A DNA stretch of 64,000 nt from Caballeronia novacaledonica (GTDB lineage Bacteria; Pseudomonadota; Gammaproteobacteria; Burkholderiales; Burkholderiaceae). How positions within the stretch are numbered: the stretch's first letter is position 1; each line of letters starts with the position of its first letter. Under the pieces are notes generated by a model. That model searched no databases. It was not told the origin of the DNA and worked only from the letters and a program-made list of their open reading frames with translations. Positions 61,620 to 64,000 of the stretch are shown piece after piece. The position numbers and the translations under genes were made by a program. The stretch is taken from NCBI RefSeq assembly GCF_900258035.1, contig NZ_OGTP01000018.1, positions 1 through 64,000 of the forward strand, in the 5' to 3' direction.

Positions 61620-62267
61620 ATGGCAGTTGCCAAGAAAAAACCCGCTGCAAAGAAGGCCGCAGCGAAGAAAGTCACCGCCAAGAAGGCCGCTCCGGCGAAG
61701 AAGGTTGCCGCCAAGAAGGTCGCTGTGAAGAAAGTCGCAGCGAAGAAAGTAGCGGCGAAGAAGGTTGCAGCGAAGAAGGTTGCGGCCAAGAAAGTGGCAA
61801 CCAAGAAAGTAGCAGCAAAGAAAGTAGCGGCGAAGAAGGTTGCAGCGAAGAAGGTCGCCGCCAAGAAGGCGCCCGCGAAGAAAGCCGCTGCGAAGAAAGT
61901 CGCGACCAAGAAGGTAGCCGCGAAGAAGGTTGCAGCGAAGAAGGCGCCTGCGAAGAAGGCCGCAGCGAAGAAGGCGCCCGCGAAGAAGGCCGCAGCGAAG
62001 AAGGCCGCTGCGAAAAAGGCTCCTGCGAAAAAGGCTGCTGCGAAGACCGCAGCCGCTGCGCCTGCGCCTGCTGCCGCTCCCGCGAAGAAGGCCCCCGCGA
62101 AAAAAGCTCCGGCCAAGAAGGCCGCTGCTGCGAAGAAGACTACGGCTGCTGCTCCCGCAACGACGGCAACGACCGTATCGGCGCCTGCTCCGGCTCCGGC
62201 CGCTGCGGTCAAGACGGCGTTGAACCCGGCAGCGGCATGGCCGTTCCCGACGGGCAGCCGTCCGTAA
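61620..62267 (+). CDS. Histone H1-like DNA-binding protein
   Basis: A 215-residue, extremely basic protein made almost wholly of Lys, Ala and Val/Pro. Five-residue units of the type KKVAA and KKAPA run through most of residues 5-140, then an Ala/Pro-rich part and the conserved ending NPAAAWPFPTGSRP. This is the AlgP/HC2-like bacterial histone H1 layout, expected to bind and compact DNA. Repeat number is likely to vary among strains because the DNA is itself a near-tandem repeat. AAGGAG precedes the ATG. Confidence 0.9.
   Translation: MAVAKKKPAAKKAAAKKVTAKKAAPAKKVAAKKVAVKKVAAKKVAAKKVAAKKVAAKKVATKKVAAKKVAAKKVAAKKVAAKKAPAKKAAAKKVATKKVAAKKVAAKKAPAKKAAAKKAPAKKAAAKKAAAKKAPAKKAAAKTAAAAPAPAAAPAKKAPAKKAPAKKAAAAKKTTAAAPATTATTVSAPAPAPAAAVKTALNPAAAWPFPTGSRP
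61625..62040 (+). repeat. Near-tandem 15-bp repeats coding KKVAA/KKAPA units
   Basis: Repeated units of the type GCGAAGAAGGTTGCA, GCGAAGAAAGTAGCG and GCGAAGAAGGCGCCC recur with a 15-bp period. Slippage here would change protein length in whole units and keep the frame. Confidence 0.85.
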
Positions 62268-62313
62268 GCTCTCGCAGTACGCGACACCCAGGCACACTGC
62301 GCTGTGCCCTTAG

Positions 62314-62368
62314 TCCGGGTAAGCCTACCCGGCCTGAACCCGTCGCCGGAAATCTGGCGGCGGGTTTT
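62314..62368 (+). terminator. Histone-like gene terminator
   Basis: CCCGTCGCC (62338-62346) pairs with GGCGGCGGG (62355-62363, one G-U) around 8 bases, then TTTTT. A smaller hairpin CCGGGTA/TACCCGG (62314-62320/62325-62331) lies just before it. Confidence 0.85.
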
Positions 62369-62420
62369 TCGTTTCGGCGAACGAATTGCATCGCTCGCGT
62401 GCCGCTCGTTTCGGGCGGCC

Positions 62421-62455
62421 AAAGAAAAAGCGCATGCATCTTTCGATACATGCGC
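62421..62455 (-). terminator. Glycine-zipper gene terminator
   Basis: On the minus strand GCGCATG (62455-62449) pairs with CATGCGC (62436-62430), with an inner GAT/ATC step, followed by TTTTTCTTT. Confidence 0.85.
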
Positions 62456-62493
62456 TCGTGGTCTTGCGGCGGCTATTCGTCCGCCGAATAGGA

Positions 62494-62973
62494 TTAGTGC
62501 GTGACGCGCGTGACGCCGCCGCTCGACAGCAGACGCACTCGTTCGCCCGCCTGAAAGACCTCGCCGTTCGCGGTCTGCGTGATCGCGCGCAGGTCGCCGT
62601 TATCGAGGCGCACGGTGATCTCCAGGCCGTTCTTCATCGCGACGCTGTTCTCGACGGCGTTACCGGCGACGGCGCCAGCCAGCCCGCCGATAATGCCCGC
62701 GATGATCGAGCCATTGCCGCCGCCGATCGCGCTGGCCGCCGCGACGCCGCCCAGCGCGCCGCCGCCGATCGTGCCGAGACCGGTCGGCTGGCCGTTGTTC
62801 GAGCTGATCTTCACGCCGCGCACGCTTTCGACGGTGGCCATGCGCACCGTTTCCTCGCGCTGGGCCTGCGACGCCGTATAAACGTCCGAAGAACTGCTGT
62901 TGTAGGCGCAGCCCGTCAGCGCGACCGAGCCGACGAGCGCCATTGCCAGCGCGATACGACTTACCGTTTTCAT
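62494..62973 (-). CDS. Glycine-zipper 2TM domain lipoprotein (SlyB-like)
   Basis: A 159-residue outer-membrane lipoprotein. The signal peptide ends in lipobox LTGC with acylated Cys22 (MKTVSRIALAMALVGSVALTGC). The glycine-zipper segment lies at about residues 66-110 (GTIGGGALGGVAAASAIGGG, IIAGIIGGLAGAVAG), followed by a small beta domain (ITVRLDNGDLRAITQTAN). SlyB/Pal-type proteins of this group stabilise the envelope. AAAGGAATG context supports the start. Monocistronic, 17 bases after the kinase gene. Confidence 0.88.
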   Translation of the reverse strand: MKTVSRIALAMALVGSVALTGCAYNSSSSDVYTASQAQREETVRMATVESVRGVKISSNNGQPTGLGTIGGGALGGVAAASAIGGGNGSIIAGIIGGLAGAVAGNAVENSVAMKNGLEITVRLDNGDLRAITQTANGEVFQAGERVRLLSSGGVTRVTH

Positions 62974-62990
62974 TCCTTTACTCCAATCAC

Positions 62991-63929
62991 TCAGAACAGG
63001 CTGCTTCCGAAAGCCTGTTTGAAACGCTCTTCGATTTCGGCGCGCGTCGGCGCGTAGGTTTGCGGTCCCTGATGTTCGATTTTAAGCGCACCCATCAGAC
63101 TCGCGAGACGACCCGTTTTCTCCCAGCCAAGCTTGTTCTCGATGCCGTACAGCAGGCCGCCGCGGAAAGCGTCTCCGCAGCCGGTCGGATCGACCACCTG
63201 TTGCGCCTTCACCGAGGGAACGTCGAGCACGCCATCTTCATGATAGATCTGCGCGCCGTGTTCGCCGCGTGTGACGACGAGGGCATCGACACGGCTCTTG
63301 ATGTCTTCGATCGACCAGCCGGTCTTGTTACTCAACAACTTGGCTTCGTAATCGTTGACCGCCACGTAGGTGGCGAGTTCAATCATGCGACGAAGTTCCA
63401 CACCTTCGAGAATAGGCAAACCCTGGCCCGGATCGAACACGAACGGCACGCCGGCGCGCGCCAGCCCTTCGGCGTGCTCGCGCATGCCTTGCGCGCCGTC
63501 GGGCGCGACGATGCCGAGCGAGATGCCGCGCGCTTCGTCGGCGCGATTCAGGTGCGATTCCATCATCGCGCCGGGGTGGAAGGCCGTGATCTGGTTGTTC
63601 GCGAGGTCGGTGGTGATGAAGCACTGCGCCGAATGCTGATCGGGCAGCACGCGCACGTATTCCTTCGACAGACCGAGCGCGTCGAGCCGATCGACGTAAA
63701 GCTGCGAATCCGCCGCGCCGAGCGTCGCCATGATTTTCGGATCGCCACCGAGCAGCTTCAGCGCATAGGCGATGTTGCCCGCGCAGCCGCCGAAGTTGCG
63801 CCGCATCGTCGGCACCAGGAAGCTGATGTTCAGCATGTGCACCTGGTCCGGCAGGATGTGGTCGCCGAAGCGGCCCTGGAAGGTCATGATGTTGTCGTAG
63901 GCGAGCGAGCCGCAAATGAGCGTAGCCAA
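62991..63929 (-). CDS. PfkB-family carbohydrate/nucleoside kinase
   Basis: A 312-residue ribokinase-like enzyme. The C-terminal PfkB signature DPTGCGDAFRGGLLYG contains the GxGD catalytic base, and the N-terminal RNFGGCAGNIAYALKLLGGDP is the substrate region. Related proteins are annotated as adenosine kinase or sugar kinase; the FGGCAGN motif and length favour the adenosine-kinase-like branch but the substrate is not certain. The final 71 bases of the window hold its upstream region. Confidence 0.88.
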   Translation of the reverse strand: MATLICGSLAYDNIMTFQGRFGDHILPDQVHMLNISFLVPTMRRNFGGCAGNIAYALKLLGGDPKIMATLGAADSQLYVDRLDALGLSKEYVRVLPDQHSAQCFITTDLANNQITAFHPGAMMESHLNRADEARGISLGIVAPDGAQGMREHAEGLARAGVPFVFDPGQGLPILEGVELRRMIELATYVAVNDYEAKLLSNKTGWSIEDIKSRVDALVVTRGEHGAQIYHEDGVLDVPSVKAQQVVDPTGCGDAFRGGLLYGIENKLGWEKTGRLASLMGALKIEHQGPQTYAPTRAEIEERFKQAFGSSLF

Positions 63930-64000
63930 GGCAAACGTCCTTTATGAATAGGGGCCGAGGAGAAAAAGCGCATACGGCGCGCGGCGAGTTTGACCGCGCC

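Noticed and set aside
61625..62040. Repeat array that could be mistaken for CRISPR
   Set aside because: The units are 15 bp with no spacers and code in frame for KKVAA/KKAPA; no cas genes are present.

Overview
The window is a high-GC, gene-dense stretch of core chromosome from a Burkholderia sensu lato species (Burkholderia/Paraburkholderia/Caballeronia type, main chromosome). The evidence is the 5S rRNA tail at the left edge, the class-specific gene order (mraZ to ftsZ, then a peroxiredoxin, lpxC, a DciA-like gene, secA, argJ), the Burkholderia-type porin, the CNP1-like lipoprotein, the PP0621-family protein and the lysine/alanine histone H1-like protein. No plasmid, phage, transposase or CRISPR locus is visible.

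Layout. 1-121: 3' end of a 5S rRNA gene and the rrn terminator. 177-7841: housekeeping metabolism and envelope: M20 amidohydrolase, molybdopterin oxidoreductase, long-chain acyl-CoA ligase, porin, Coq7. 8118-25670: complete dcw cluster (mraZ, rsmH, ftsL, ftsI, murE, murF, mraY, murD, ftsW, murG, murC, ddl, ftsQ, ftsA, ftsZ), all on the + strand with many 4-bp start/stop overlaps, preceded by a promoter carrying four 10-bp-spaced MraZ-type repeats. 25954-33958: peroxiredoxin, lpxC, DciA-like, secA, argJ, a DUF815 ATPase and a MutT-type Nudix gene. 33972-41739 (- strand): yacG, zapD, coaE, a pilD-pilC-pilB type IV pilus block, a CorC-type transporter, tRNA-Pro(CGG) and ispB. 41975-44948: rplU, rpmA, obgE, proB. 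45002-53007: CNP1-like lipoprotein, rppH, proS, a MarC-family protein, hpt, ffh, a CcsA/YpjD-type protein, a PP0621-family protein and ampD. 53581-61154: class Ia ribonucleotide reductase genes nrdA and nrdB, split by a block holding a repeat-rich region, an MFS efflux pump, a DUF3820 gene and a TCGA-rich non-coding stretch. 61620-63929: histone H1-like protein, glycine-zipper lipoprotein and a PfkB-family kinase.

Functional logic. The dcw cluster makes the peptidoglycan precursor from UDP-MurNAc to lipid II (MurC, D, E, F, MraY, MurG, Ddl), polymerises and cross-links it (FtsW, FtsI) and supplies the divisome (FtsL, Q, A, Z); ZapD is encoded elsewhere in the same window. LpxC starts lipid A synthesis and SecA drives envelope protein export. 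Ffh, ProS, L21, L27 and Obg serve translation and targeting.

The least ordinary parts are regulatory or non-coding: the MraZ operator, a tandem NrdR-box pair on nrdA, mutually exclusive hairpins ahead of nrdB, a head-to-head duplicated repeat between nrdA and the MFS gene, and a hairpin-dense region between nrdB and the histone-like gene. I see no convincing new multi-gene system.
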